Program-made: the position numbers and the translations under genes
In this document: one piece after another, positions 40,588-50,432 of the stretch
Numbering within the stretch: the stretch's first letter is position 1
Layout: each line of letters begins with the position of its first letter
Notes under the pieces: generated by a model
Told to the model about the DNA's origin: nothing
Seen by the model: the letters and a program-made list of their open reading frames with translations, nothing else
Databases searched by the model: none
From: Actinomadura fibrosa
GTDB lineage: Bacteria; Actinomycetota; Actinomycetes; Streptosporangiales; Streptosporangiaceae
DNA: 52,303 nt
Reading direction: 5' to 3'
Assembly (NCBI RefSeq): GCF_900659615.1
Contig: NZ_CAACUY010000047.1
Coordinates: forward strand, 1 to 52,303

Positions 40588-41418
40588 GCGCACCTCCTGC
40601 GGAAGCAAGGTAAGCCGGAAGTGAAGCGAGCGTGAAGGAGCCTGGCCGTAAGTGGCTGATGCCCCTCGGGTCGCCCAAATACCCGCTGAGGCGGTATGGA
40701 CAACTGTGAAAAGAGAGAAAGATCGGTCGCCGGATTCGGATGATGTCCTGGATGATTTCGATCCTCCGGCGATCCGAGTGAGGGACTGGAGAGGAATGCA
40801 CAGATCGAGTCTGGAGCGCCTGAAGCGTCGCCCGGTCATGCTCGCCGGTCACCGGGCCGCTTGTTCAGCCGATGTGGATGGACTGGGCCAGTGCGCGACC
40901 GAAACAGGAACACCCGCGCCGAGAACGCAGTCGGCATGGGGACGGTGGGCAGGCCGCGGCGCCAGCAGGCGGCATGCAGTCGTGGGTCGCGAGCGATGCC
41001 GTCGAGGCGCAGGAGGATGGCTCGCCCACCTTGATGACCCGGCCACGACCGTGCGGTCGTTGGTGGCGCAGCATCCGCTCGGAGTGACGGTTGACGCAGG
41101 TGGACGATCTCGGCCAGGGCGAACTCTGATGCCGTGAGGGAGGTATCCCGGCCACCGTGAGGCGAGCGCAGCCCATACTGGTTCTCGGCGTCTTCGATCC
41201 CACTCCGATGATCAGGTGTCGTGACGTCGATGACCGATAGGTCAGCGGAGGTGCCACCTACGAATTCTCTGCTCCCGGACGTGGGGGAGGGGTGGTGTCC
41301 TACACGTTGTTGGCCTATACCGGTCCCATCGCGGCGAAAGTCGGCTCACCGTGGGCGTCGGCCGGTTGCGCCTGCGACCCTAGGCTCGGAGCGGACGGTC
41401 TTGGATGTGGAGGACGCT
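40588..41418. other. Gene-poor stretch inside the island
   Basis: About 830 bp between the divergent zinc-finger and Mrr genes. It should hold both promoters. On the minus strand around 40870-41130 one frame reads coding-like (GGRAILLRLDGIARDPRLHA) but has no start or family match, so it may be a decayed gene. No other frame is convincing. Confidence 0.4.
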
Positions 41419-42480
41419 GTGGCAGTAGCGTGGGTGGTTCGAGCGGGAAAGTATGGAGAGCGTGATGAATGGGCTCTAGCGCAGGGCTGGTCTGGCGGCG
41501 GATGGCGCGAGGTTCCAGACCTGACCGGCTGTACCACTCGCGAGCAATTGGCGAAAGTGGTCGCGGCAGCATTTCCCACCGCGTCTGATGGTCGGCTCAA
41601 CAACTTCATCGGCCAGTTGTGGGCGCTGCGCAGCCGTATCGAAGTGGGTGACCTGCTCATCATGCCGCTCAAGACGACTAGACAGATCGCGCTCGGACGT
41701 GTGACCGGCGGTTACATCTACCGCGGTGACGATCCGGACTTGGACAAGCGCCATGTGGTAAAGGTCGATTGGCAGCGTACGGACCTTCCGCGCACAGCCG
41801 TCAAGCAGGACCTGTTGTTCAGTTTGGGGAGTGCGTTGACCATCTTCGCGCCGAGCAAGAACAATGCGGTGATACGCCTTGAAAAGCTCTTGACGACCGG
41901 TGTCGATCCTGGCAATGCTGCTCTTATCGGCCCGTCGACGGGCGCCGCCAATGTAGCGGAGCCCGGAAAGATCACCGACGTCGATGAGCCAGAGCTGGCG
42001 GCTGATATCGAACAGGCGGCTCTCGACCAGATCACTGCGCGCGTAGCCGAGGAGTTCGCCGGTCACGGGCTGGCCACCCTTGTGTCGGCGGTGCTGACGG
42101 CGGAGGGCTTCTACTGCGACCAGTCGCCCCCCGGACCGGACGGCGGCATCGACATCACCGCTGGCCGGGGACCTCTCGGCTTGGACAGCCCGCGACTGCT
42201 GGCGCAGGTCAAGTCCGGAGGTCAGATCGGGGCCCCGGTAGTCACGCAACTGCACGGCGTCATGAGTACTCACGGTGCTGAACAAGGGCTCTTGGTGGCT
42301 TGGGATGGACTGACCAAGCCGGCCCGCGACGCCTTGAAGAATCAGGCACTGCGTGTACGCGTGTGGCAAGCAGCCGATGTCGTCAACGCGGTATTGCGTA
42401 CCTATGACCGGCTCCCGGAAGACATCCGCACGCGGCTCCCGCTGCGCCGAGTCTGGATGCTCAGCGACGGCAATTCCTAG
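41419..42480 (+). CDS. Mrr-type restriction endonuclease with PUA-like N-terminal domain
   Basis: 353 residues from the GTG at 41419, chosen because GGAGGA (41408-41413) sits at the right distance. Longer starts lack a ribosome site. N-terminal domain (~1-160): WVVRAGKYGERDEWAL, NNFIGQLWALRSRIEVGDLL, GRVTGGYIY and HVVKVDW, as in the PUA/EVE-like modules fused to Mrr enzymes. C-terminal Mrr_cat: GLATLVSAVLTAEGFYCD, the catalytic PDGGIDITAG (Asp241/Asp245), AQVKSGGQ (Gln263, Lys265) and QGLLVAWDGLT. Mrr enzymes cut modified, often methylated, DNA. It is divergent from the helicase operon, in the same island. Confidence 0.85.
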   Translation: MAVAWVVRAGKYGERDEWALAQGWSGGGWREVPDLTGCTTREQLAKVVAAAFPTASDGRLNNFIGQLWALRSRIEVGDLLIMPLKTTRQIALGRVTGGYIYRGDDPDLDKRHVVKVDWQRTDLPRTAVKQDLLFSLGSALTIFAPSKNNAVIRLEKLLTTGVDPGNAALIGPSTGAANVAEPGKITDVDEPELAADIEQAALDQITARVAEEFAGHGLATLVSAVLTAEGFYCDQSPPGPDGGIDITAGRGPLGLDSPRLLAQVKSGGQIGAPVVTQLHGVMSTHGAEQGLLVAWDGLTKPARDALKNQALRVRVWQAADVVNAVLRTYDRLPEDIRTRLPLRRVWMLSDGNS

Positions 42481-42620
42481 TGATCACAGGGTCGCATCTC
42501 CATGAGCGGTCTTCATCTTCAGTGAGTGGCTATAAGCCATAGTATTGTCGCGAGTCGGTCGCTCGGCGAGTGAGATAAGAAGCCCCAAGCCAGGGGTGAT
42601 GGTCTTAATCCACGGCTGTC

Positions 42621-42892
42621 ATGACCAAAGGCCTCTATCGCGCCGCTGTCGCGTTGCCCCGCCAATCGCTGAACTCTCTAGATGGTATCCCACGCCTGCG
42701 CCGTGGGGTGATCGGGTCGCAGTGGCGGCTACTCGGCCAGGGGCATCGAGCCCGACTCTTGCTGGTCCGCTCCGGACGAAGGCGAGGTCTTCACCGAGTT
42801 CGGCGCGTCAGTCGGGTATCGGCGAGCGCGGTTCGGCGGTACGTAGAAGATGCGATCCGACTGACGAAGGCGCCATCACCTATGACGCTAGG
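42621..42892 (+). pseudogene. IS5-type transposase remnant (N-terminal part, frameshifted)
   Basis: The start MTKGLYRAAVALPRQSLNSL and VIGSQWRLLGQGHRARLLLV match the N-terminal helical region of actinobacterial IS5-family transposases. The frame then shifts: the second frame reads EGEVFTEFGASVG, and the first resumes with VSASAVRRYVEDAIRLT, the HTH that follows in such proteins. Two compensating indels and loss of the catalytic domain show decay. No terminal inverted repeats were found. Confidence 0.6.
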
Positions 42893-42972
42893 AAGTCTCC
42901 TCGGCCTCCGATCCCTGTTCCCATGCCGGACGGTCCTGGCGCCCGGTGCCATCGCCCGTTAGAGGAGTGGCC

Positions 42973-43461
42973 ATGTTGAAGGTTGCTGAAGACGTGCAAG
43001 TGGCGGACGTCGAATACAGAGGCGGCGACATCGTCAGTTCGACTGCCTTTTGTAAGCAGTCGTGCGGAGGAAGAGTCGAAGTGATCAAAAATGTCGGATT
43101 CTTCAGGGAACTTAGTCATGGTGATCCTGACGGGCCTTCCCTCATGGCGTGCGTGTCGAAAGGGGATGTGAAGAAGCGAAACCTGCTTGCCTCGTATCTG
43201 GAGCATGGCGCAGTACTGGCGGTGACCGGTCGAGATGTCTACGATGTGTTGGCGGACGACAAGACCGTGTCAGGTCGATTGGCGCTGATGACGGACGGCA
43301 CATGGCTCTGGCCGGCGGATCTTTCATATTATGTGCGCGTCTATAATGTCCAGCTCCCTCTCGAATTTACGGAACATGCTGAGAGCTTGGATTGGAGGTC
43401 TCCGAGCGTTTCTTCTGGAACCCTTCTATCGATTGAGGAGCAGCTTTCGTCTGGCGAGTAG
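42973..43461 (+). CDS. Conserved hypothetical protein, 162 aa
   Basis: 162 residues from the ATG at 42973 after GAGGAG. Low-G+C codon use. Central segment NLLASYLEHGAVLAVTGRDV and LALMTDGTWLWPADLSYYVR, then VYNVQLPLEF. I recall this TDGTWxWPADLxYYV pattern from many actinomycete proteins of unknown function. No signal peptide. As island cargo it may be an immunity or accessory protein. No function can be assigned. Confidence 0.7.
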   Translation: MLKVAEDVQVADVEYRGGDIVSSTAFCKQSCGGRVEVIKNVGFFRELSHGDPDGPSLMACVSKGDVKKRNLLASYLEHGAVLAVTGRDVYDVLADDKTVSGRLALMTDGTWLWPADLSYYVRVYNVQLPLEFTEHAESLDWRSPSVSSGTLLSIEEQLSSGE

Positions 43462-44027
43462 TAACGCGGAACATGCGGTCGAGTCCGTGGACTCGGCGAT
43501 GCGACGGGTTGGTGCTGTCATCGCTCTTCATGACTCTGGGTGAAGTTGGCGGGACGTGGTCGTCTCCTCGCTTGCTGCACAGGGCCAGGGCCGTTCGCGG
43601 CCCGAGGGAGGGGAGGCCGAGGATGCCGCCGCTGTACTGCTGGACGCCGCCCCCCGCAAGTCTCGTCCAGACGTCACGAGGGCGAGCGTTATGAGTCTGG
43701 CGCTGGGGGGTCGATCCTGGTGACCGCTTGACGGTGACCATCGGATCTTCGTCTGCGCCGAGTCCGCTCCTGCTGAGGGCAGGGGTGGAGTGCGGTCTCT
43801 TCGCAGGATTCGCGGTCCGGGTGGCAGGGGCGGCAACGCTGGCAAGGCCGACCGTCTGGGGAGTTCCGCGCTGTGGTGCTCGGACGTGGGGAGGGTGACA
43901 GCGGGGTGCGGCCGTCATCGGATGGCCGGTGTCCGGGGCCGTCCTGCGGCAGGGTCCTGTGACATCCGAGCGAACACGGACCATAGGCCTAGCGGGTAGG
44001 CCGCTGAGGCAAAACTGCTGGTCAGGG
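43462..44027. other. Gene-poor stretch next to tRNA-Arg
   Basis: 566 bp. A plus-strand frame from about 43545 to 43724 reads like coding sequence (EDAAAVLLDAAPRKSRPD) but lacks a start and homology, so it is not called. Nothing else is supportable. This is where an integrase would usually lie next to the tRNA, and none is present. Confidence 0.4.
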
Positions 44028-44104
44028 TGGCGCGCCCGGCAGGATTCGAACCCGCGACCGTCGGATTAGAAGTCCGATGCTCTGTCCAGCTGAGCTACGG
44101 GCGC
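44028..44104 (-). tRNA. tRNA-Arg (anticodon UCU)
   Basis: On the minus strand the 7-bp acceptor GCGCCCG pairs with CGGGCGC, followed by discriminator G and an encoded CCA (44028-44030). D arm GCTC/GAGC, anticodon stem TCGGA/TCCGA around loop CTTCTAA (anticodon TCT), T arm GCGGG-TTCGAAT-CCTGC. It reads AGA, a rare codon in this genome. Its 3' half is the integration target of the adjacent island. Confidence 0.97.
44049..44069. repeat. Attachment-site core within tRNA-Arg
   Basis: The 21-bp segment repeated at 35160-35180. It covers the 3' side of the anticodon loop through the first part of the T arm, a usual crossover region for tRNA-targeting tyrosine recombinases. Confidence 0.75.
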
Positions 44105-44232
44105 TCGGCGGCCCGGCGGGGCGCCGGGACACAGTGTATGGGTGTGCGTCCTCCGGCTCCACATCTATAACGGCCGTAACGGGCGGCAGTGGTGTCCAGG
44201 GGGTCATATCTTGGGGTGCTGTGGCGGTGGAC

Positions 44233-45009
44233 ATGGAGATGCCGCTCTCCGGCGGGGACGTCACGGAGGGCGTCGTGAGGGTCGGGGACACGGTGCGGAG
44301 GCCGTTGCGGGCGCACAGTCCGGCGGTGCACGAGTTGCTGAGGCATTTGGAGAGGGTCGGGTTCGAGGCGCCGCGGGTGCTCGGGGTGGACGAGCGGGGG
44401 CGGGAGATCCTGAGCTGGGTGCCCGGGGAGGCGGCGCACCGGCCGCTGCCGGCCTATGCGGTGAGTGACGAGGCGCTCAGGGGTGTCGGGGAGCTGCTGC
44501 GGCGGTATCACGAGGCCGTCGCGTCGTACGAGGCGCCGACCGATGCGCCGTGGGATCGGGAGGCGTCCAACCTGGACGGGGCGCCGGAGATCATCGGGCA
44601 CTGCGATGTGACGCCGGAGAATGTGATCTTCAGGGACGGGTGGCCTGCGGCGTTCATTGATTTTGATCTTGCTCGGCCTACGACGCGGTTGTACGACGTG
44701 GTGACGGCGCTGCGGCACTGGGGGCCGATCGCGGATCCGTGTGATCGCGATGCCCTGCTGTACCGGGCGGACGTGGGGCGCAGGCTCCGGGTGTTCTGTG
44801 ACGCGTACGGGTTGGATCGTGACAAGCGGCGTGAGGTGCTGCCCGCGGCGCGGGTGAGGTTCGAGCGGTCGTATCGGGCGATGCGGGCGCGGGCGCAGTG
44901 GGGCGGCGGGTGGGCCCGGATCTGGCAGGGTGGGGCCGGGCCGCGGATCCTGCGGGCTCAGGACTGGCTGGAGCGGAACTGGGATGAGCTGGATGCGCGT
45001 CTCGCCTGA
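44233..45009 (+). CDS. Aminoglycoside/choline-kinase-like phosphotransferase
   Basis: 258 residues from the ATG at 44233. GTG 44221 and 44227 and ATG 44239 are alternatives, none with a clear ribosome site. APH-fold features: RRPLRAHSPAVHELLRHLER, ILSWVPGE, the catalytic loop IGHCDVTPENVIFRDG (HxDxxxxN) and metal-binding AFIDFDLARP. The C-terminal part is helical (RVFCDAYGLDRDKRREVL). It phosphorylates a small molecule, substrate unknown. Resistance is not implied. It overlaps the start of the cobalamin gene cbiB, so the three genes form a run. Confidence 0.85.
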   Translation: MEMPLSGGDVTEGVVRVGDTVRRPLRAHSPAVHELLRHLERVGFEAPRVLGVDERGREILSWVPGEAAHRPLPAYAVSDEALRGVGELLRRYHEAVASYEAPTDAPWDREASNLDGAPEIIGHCDVTPENVIFRDGWPAAFIDFDLARPTTRLYDVVTALRHWGPIADPCDRDALLYRADVGRRLRVFCDAYGLDRDKRREVLPAARVRFERSYRAMRARAQWGGGWARIWQGGAGPRILRAQDWLERNWDELDARLA

Positions 45010-45901
45010 GGGGTTGCTGCTCGGGGTCGTGCTGGACGGGCTGCTGGGTGATCCGCGCAGGGGGCATCCCGTGGCCGGGTTCGGACGGGCCGCCAACTGG
45101 GTTGAGGGCAAGGTCTATGGGGATTCGCGTGGGCGGGGTGTGCTTTTCGTAGGTGTGGTTGTGGGGGCTGTCGGGGTTGTTGGGGTTGTTGTGGAGCGGG
45201 TTGCTGAGGGGCGTGTTTTGCGGGCTGTGAGTACGGCGGTCGTTACGTGGGCTGTGCTCGGTGGTACCTCGCTGGGACGTGAGGGTCTGCTCATGGCTCG
45301 GGCGTTGGAGGCGGAGGAGATGGAGGCGGCGCGGGGGCGGTTGTCTCATTTGTGTGCGCGGGATCCCAAGGGGCTGGGGAGTGCCGAGTTGGCGCGGGCC
45401 ACTGTGGAGTCGGTCGCGGAGAATACGTCCGATGCTGCTGTGGCTCCTTTGCTGTGGGGGGCGGTGGCCGGGATTCCGGGGTTGATGGTGTACCGGGCCG
45501 TCAATACGTTGGATGCCATGGTGGGGTACCGGAATTCGCGGTATGAGCGATTCGGGTGGGCGGCGGCACGGCTCGATGATGGGGCGAACTGGGTGCCTGC
45601 GAGGGTGACCGGGGTGCTGACGGCTCTGGTGGGTGGGGCTGATGCTTGGCGGGTGTTGAGGAGGGACGGGGGGAACCATCCGAGTCCCAATGCGGGACGG
45701 TGTGAGGCCGCGTTCGCCGGGGCCTTGGGGGTCAGGTTGGGCGGGACGAATTCGTATGGCGGGGAGGTCGAGCGGCGTCCGGGGATGGGGGACGGGCGGG
45801 CTCCCGAGGTGCGGGACATCCGGAGGGCCGTGGCGTTGTCGAAGAGGGTGGCGTTCGCGGCGGCGGGAGTGGCGGTGGCGGTCGCGTGGTGGCGGCGATG
45901 A
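44993..45901 (+). CDS. cobD: Adenosylcobinamide-phosphate synthase CbiB/CobD
   Basis: 302 residues from ATG 44993 (ATG 44984 is possible). Hallmarks: GVVLDGLLGDPRRGHPVAGF at the start, hydrophobic segments (LFVGVVVGAVGVVGVVVERV), RGRLSHLCARDPKGLGSAEL, ESVAENTSDAAVAPLLWGAV, YRAVNTLDAMVGYRN, and LGGTNSYGGE near the end. The membrane enzyme attaches aminopropanol (phosphate) to adenosylcobyric acid. Its stop overlaps the cobQ ATG (ATGA). Confidence 0.95.
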   Translation: MRVSPEGLLLGVVLDGLLGDPRRGHPVAGFGRAANWVEGKVYGDSRGRGVLFVGVVVGAVGVVGVVVERVAEGRVLRAVSTAVVTWAVLGGTSLGREGLLMARALEAEEMEAARGRLSHLCARDPKGLGSAELARATVESVAENTSDAAVAPLLWGAVAGIPGLMVYRAVNTLDAMVGYRNSRYERFGWAAARLDDGANWVPARVTGVLTALVGGADAWRVLRRDGGNHPSPNAGRCEAAFAGALGVRLGGTNSYGGEVERRPGMGDGRAPEVRDIRRAVALSKRVAFAAAGVAVAVAWWRR

Positions 45902-47397
45902 GCGGGGCGCTGCTGGTCGCGGGGACGACGTCGGACGCGGGCAAGAGCGTGGTGGCGGCGGGGTTGTGCCGGTGGCTGGCGAGGCGGGGCGTGCGGGTGG
46001 CGCCGTTCAAGGCGCAGAACATGTCGCTCAATTCGATGGTGACCGAGGACGGCGCGGAGATCGGGCGGGCGCAGTACATGCAGGCCCAGGCGGCGGGGGT
46101 GGTGCCGCGGGCCGTGATGAACCCGGTGCTGCTGAAGCCGGGCAGTGATCGGCGCAGCCAGGTGGTGGTGCTCGGACGGCCCGTGGCGGAGGTCGACGCG
46201 CTGGAGTACGGCGCGCACAAGGAGCGGCTGCGGGAGGTCGTGCAAAGAAGTTTGCGGGAATTGCGCGATGAGTTCGATGTTGTGATCTGCGAGGGGGCCG
46301 GTAGTCCCGCGGAGATCAATCTCCGGGCCGGTGACATCGTCAACATGGGGCTTGCGCGGGCGGCCGATATTCCGGTGGTGGTGGTCGGCGATATTGATCG
46401 GGGTGGGGTTTTCGCCTCTCTGTTCGGGACGGTCGCGCTTCTCGAACCGGAGGATCAGGCGCTGATCGCCGGGTTCGTCATCAACAAGTTCCGCGGGGCG
46501 AAGGAGTTGCTGGAGCCCGGTTTGGAGCAGTTGAGGGCGCTGACCGGGCGGCCGACTCTGGGGGTGCTGCCCTGGAAGCTCGGTCTCTATCTGGACAGTG
46601 AGGACACGCTGGCTCTCGATGCGCCGCGTCCTGACGCGAAGGCGGCGTTCGGGAGGGAGACGTTGCGGGTGGCGGTGGTGCGGTTCCCGCGCATTTCCAA
46701 TTTCACCGATCTGGACGCGCTGGCGTGCGAGCCGGGCGTGGTCGTCCGGTATGCGGCGAGTGCGGGGGATCTGGCGGAGGCCGACCTCGTGGTGCTGCCG
46801 GGGACGCGGGCGACCGTGAGCGATCTGGCGTGGCTGCGGGAGCGGGGGATGGACGAGGAGATCCTGCGGCGGGCGGCGGAGGGGCGGCCCGTGCTCGGGA
46901 TCTGCGGCGGTCACCAGATCCTCGCGCGGGAGATCGTCGATGAGGTGGAGTCGCGGCAGGGGCGGGTGAAGGGGCTCGGGCTGCTGCCGATCACGGTCGA
47001 GTTCGAGGTGGGCAAGACGCTCGGGCGCCCATGGGGCCGTGCGTACGGGCATGACGTCCACGCCTACGAGATCCACCACGGGATCGTGAGCGTGGAGGGC
47101 GGGGAGCCGTTCCTGGACGGGTGCCGCGAGGGCGCCGTCTGGGGGACGACCTGGCACGGGGCCTTCGAGAACGACGGGTTCCGGCGCGCCTTCCTCCAGG
47201 ACGTGGCGCGGGTGGCGGGGCGCGACTTCGTGCCCGCGCCGGACGTGTCCTTCGCAGAGCTCCGGGAGGCGACGCTGGACGCGCTCGGCGATCTCGTCGA
47301 GGAGCATCTCGACACGGACGCCGTGTGGCGGCTGATCGAGGGCGGGGCGCCGGAGGGGCTCGCGGTGGTGCCCCCGGCGGGGCCGTCCGCTATTTGA
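45898..47397 (+). CDS. cobQ: Cobyric acid synthase CobQ
   Basis: 499 residues from ATG 45898. N-terminal ATP-dependent amidoligase: LLVAGTTSDAGKSVVAAGLC, RVAPFKAQNMSLNSMV, VVICEGAGSPAEINLR. C-terminal type I glutamine amidotransferase: VVLPGTRATVSDLAWLRERG, the nucleophile Cys in LGICGGHQILA, EIHHG and WHGAFEND with the His. It amidates side chains of adenosylcobyrinate diamide to adenosylcobyric acid, the step before CobD. No cobalamin riboswitch is visible upstream of the cob genes. The stop overlaps the convergent osmoprotectant gene by 8 bp. Confidence 0.96.
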   Translation: MSGALLVAGTTSDAGKSVVAAGLCRWLARRGVRVAPFKAQNMSLNSMVTEDGAEIGRAQYMQAQAAGVVPRAVMNPVLLKPGSDRRSQVVVLGRPVAEVDALEYGAHKERLREVVQRSLRELRDEFDVVICEGAGSPAEINLRAGDIVNMGLARAADIPVVVVGDIDRGGVFASLFGTVALLEPEDQALIAGFVINKFRGAKELLEPGLEQLRALTGRPTLGVLPWKLGLYLDSEDTLALDAPRPDAKAAFGRETLRVAVVRFPRISNFTDLDALACEPGVVVRYAASAGDLAEADLVVLPGTRATVSDLAWLRERGMDEEILRRAAEGRPVLGICGGHQILAREIVDEVESRQGRVKGLGLLPITVEFEVGKTLGRPWGRAYGHDVHAYEIHHGIVSVEGGEPFLDGCREGAVWGTTWHGAFENDGFRRAFLQDVARVAGRDFVPAPDVSFAELREATLDALGDLVEEHLDTDAVWRLIEGGAPEGLAVVPPAGPSAI

Positions 47398-48364
47398 CGA
47401 GGCCCTCCTTGCGCATCCAGTCGCGGGCGACGAAGGCGGGGTCCTCGCCTTCGACGTCGACCTTGCTGTTGAGGCCGCGGATCACGTCCGTGGTGAGCCT
47501 CGGGCTGATCTTGGCGAAGAGCGCGGTGAGTTCGGGGTGCGCCCGCAGGACGGACTCCCGGACGGTGATCGCGGGGTTGTAGATCGGGAAGAAGTGCCGG
47601 CTGTCGTCGAGGGGGTGCAGGTCGAGCGCCTGGATGCGGCCGTCGGTGGTGGTGACCTCGCCGAACAGGCACCGGTTGTCCTTGATCGCCTGGTAGATGA
47701 CGCCCTCGGACATCTGCCGGACGTTCCCCGCGGGCACCGAGGAGCCGTAGGCGAGCCCGTACGCCTGGAGCATGCCGCGGAACCCGTCGTTGCGGGCGAA
47801 GAACTCGGGCGCGACGCAGAACGTCCGCTGCCCGGCGGGGACCTTGGCCATGTCGGCGAGGTCGCGGATGCCGTACCGCTTCTGCGCGGCGGACGTCACG
47901 GCCATCGCGTAGGTGTTGTTGAACGGCGCGTAGGGGGCGAGCCAGGCGATGTGGTTCCTCTTCAGGTCCATGTCGCGGACGGCGTCGAACTGCTTCTGCG
48001 GGTCGGCGATCGGGTCCTCCTGGCCCAGGTAGGTGATCCACCCGGTGCCGGTGTACTCCCAGCCGAGGTCGTTGTCGCCGCTGGTGATGGACTTGCGGAA
48101 CGTGACGCTGCCCTGCGCGTTGGTGTGGTCGACGGCGTCCGCGCCGGCGGCCTTCAGCGCCAGCACGGCGATCTTGCCGAGGATGAGCTGCTCGGTGAAC
48201 TCCTTGGACGAGACGCGGATCCGCGCGTCCTTCAGCCCGGGGACCGGCTGGATGCCGGCGGGCTCGACGCTCGGGATGAACGCCGAGGCGGGTTTCAGGC
48301 CGCAGGCGCCGAGGGCGAGCAGGACGGGGCAGAGCAGCGCGGCGGCGAGGCGGCGGAGCGGCAT
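47390..48364 (-). CDS. Osmoprotectant ABC transporter substrate-binding lipoprotein (OpuCC-like)
   Basis: 324 residues, ATG overlapping the previous stop (TGATG). Lipoprotein signal RRLAAALLCPVLLALGACGL with Cys21. OpuAC/OsmF-type fold: RIRVSSKEFTEQLILGKI, WEYTGTGWITYLGQEDP, LAPYAPFNNTYAMAVTSA, GRIQALDLHPLDDSRHFFPI, NPAITVRESVLRAHPEL. It captures glycine betaine, choline or related solutes for the two permeases and CBS-type ATPase of this operon. Confidence 0.93.
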   Translation of the reverse strand: MPLRRLAAALLCPVLLALGACGLKPASAFIPSVEPAGIQPVPGLKDARIRVSSKEFTEQLILGKIAVLALKAAGADAVDHTNAQGSVTFRKSITSGDNDLGWEYTGTGWITYLGQEDPIADPQKQFDAVRDMDLKRNHIAWLAPYAPFNNTYAMAVTSAAQKRYGIRDLADMAKVPAGQRTFCVAPEFFARNDGFRGMLQAYGLAYGSSVPAGNVRQMSEGVIYQAIKDNRCLFGEVTTTDGRIQALDLHPLDDSRHFFPIYNPAITVRESVLRAHPELTALFAKISPRLTTDVIRGLNSKVDVEGEDPAFVARDWMRKEGLVK

Positions 48365-49181
48365 CACAGCCCCTTCGGCGCGAGGAGGCGGGTCGCCATC
48401 CCGCCGAGCCAGTCGATCAGCAGGGCGAGCAGGGCGATGAGGACGCAGCCGGTCAGCAGGACGGGGTTGCGCTGCGTGCTGACGCCCGTGGTGATCAGGT
48501 CGCCGAGCCCGCCGCCGCTGATGAAGGAGGCGATGCTCGCGGTGCCGACCATCAGGACGAGCGTGGTGCGGATCCCGGCGAGGATGACCGGCGTGGCGAG
48601 CGGCAGCTCGACGCGGGCGAGGACCATCGCGGGGGACATCCCGATGCCGCGGCCCGCGTCGATGAGCGTCGGGTCGACCTGCTGGAGGCCGACCATGGTG
48701 TTGCGCAGGGCGGGCAGGACGCCGTAGGCGACGAGCGCGACGACGGTCGTCCAGAAGCCGATGCCGAAGATGACCGCGAGCAGCACGACCACGCCGATCG
48801 CGGGCGCGGACTGGCCGATGTTGGCGACGGCGAGCACGAACGGGGTGGCGGGACGGGCCCACACGCGGCTCAGCAGGATGCCGAGCGGGATCGCGATCGC
48901 GAGGACGACGACCGTGGACACGACGGTCAGCTCGATGTGCTCCCAGGTCTTCTGCCAGACGTAGTCGGGTTTGAGGCTGCGCTCCTCGATGCTGTCGAGG
49001 TCGGAGTTCTCGACGTACAGCATCCACGCGGCGCCGATGAGGAGCACGGCGAGCGGTTCGAGGAAGGCGCGCCAGGAGCGGCCGGTGGGGGCGTGCAGGG
49101 CGACCGTCGGCGGGATCACCGCGTCCTCGGCGCCCGGCGCGGCGGGGTCGATCCCGGCGGCCGTGCCCCGCGGCGGCGCGC

Positions 49182-49185
<4 letters not shown>
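48364..49185 (-). CDS. Osmoprotectant ABC transporter permease (second)
   Basis: 273 residues, ATG overlapping the ATPase stop (ATGA). An N-terminal extension (~60 residues, one membrane helix LEPLAVLLIGAAWMLYVE and a short extracytoplasmic piece) precedes a BPD_transp_1 domain: IELTVVSTVVVLAIAIPLGI, APAIGVVVLLAVIFGIGFWT, EAA-like loop DAGRGIGMSPAMVLARVELP, ASIASFISGGGLGDLI. Together with the permease at 50425-51072 it forms the heterodimeric channel. Confidence 0.92.

Positions 49186-50424
<1,239 letters not shown>

Positions 50425-50432
<8 letters not shown>

Larger units (their letters stand above)
35160..44069. mobile_element. Genomic (defence) island integrated at tRNA-Arg(UCU)
   Basis: The segment lies immediately 3' of the minus-strand tRNA-Arg gene and is bounded by a 21-bp direct repeat of the tRNA (35160-35180 and 44049-44069). 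Inside it, G+C is visibly lower and codon use more mixed than outside. The genes are defence-like: HEPN/Abi-like, DUF4011-helicase-Vsr, membrane zinc-finger and Mrr endonuclease, with a transposase remnant and two gene-poor stretches. The adjacent genes on both sides have ordinary high-G+C character. No integrase, excisionase or replication gene is visible, so it is a degenerate island or needs a helper. Site-specific integration is inferred from the repeat geometry. Confidence 0.75.

Noticed and set aside
40652..41137. 161-codon plus-strand frame upstream of the Mrr gene
   Set aside because: No ribosome site, no domain likeness, and it covers the probable divergent promoters.
43367..43984. 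205-codon minus-strand frame before the tRNA
   Set aside because: Pro/Thr/Arg-rich without any recognisable feature, and antisense to the end of the 162-aa gene.
43462..44027. Search for an integrase gene next to the tRNA
   Set aside because: No frame shows a tyrosine-recombinase R..HxxR..Y pattern or a serine-recombinase start, so none is called.
44105..44992. Cobalamin riboswitch upstream of the cob genes
   Set aside because: No B12-box-like conserved core was seen, and the upstream space is occupied by the phosphotransferase gene.
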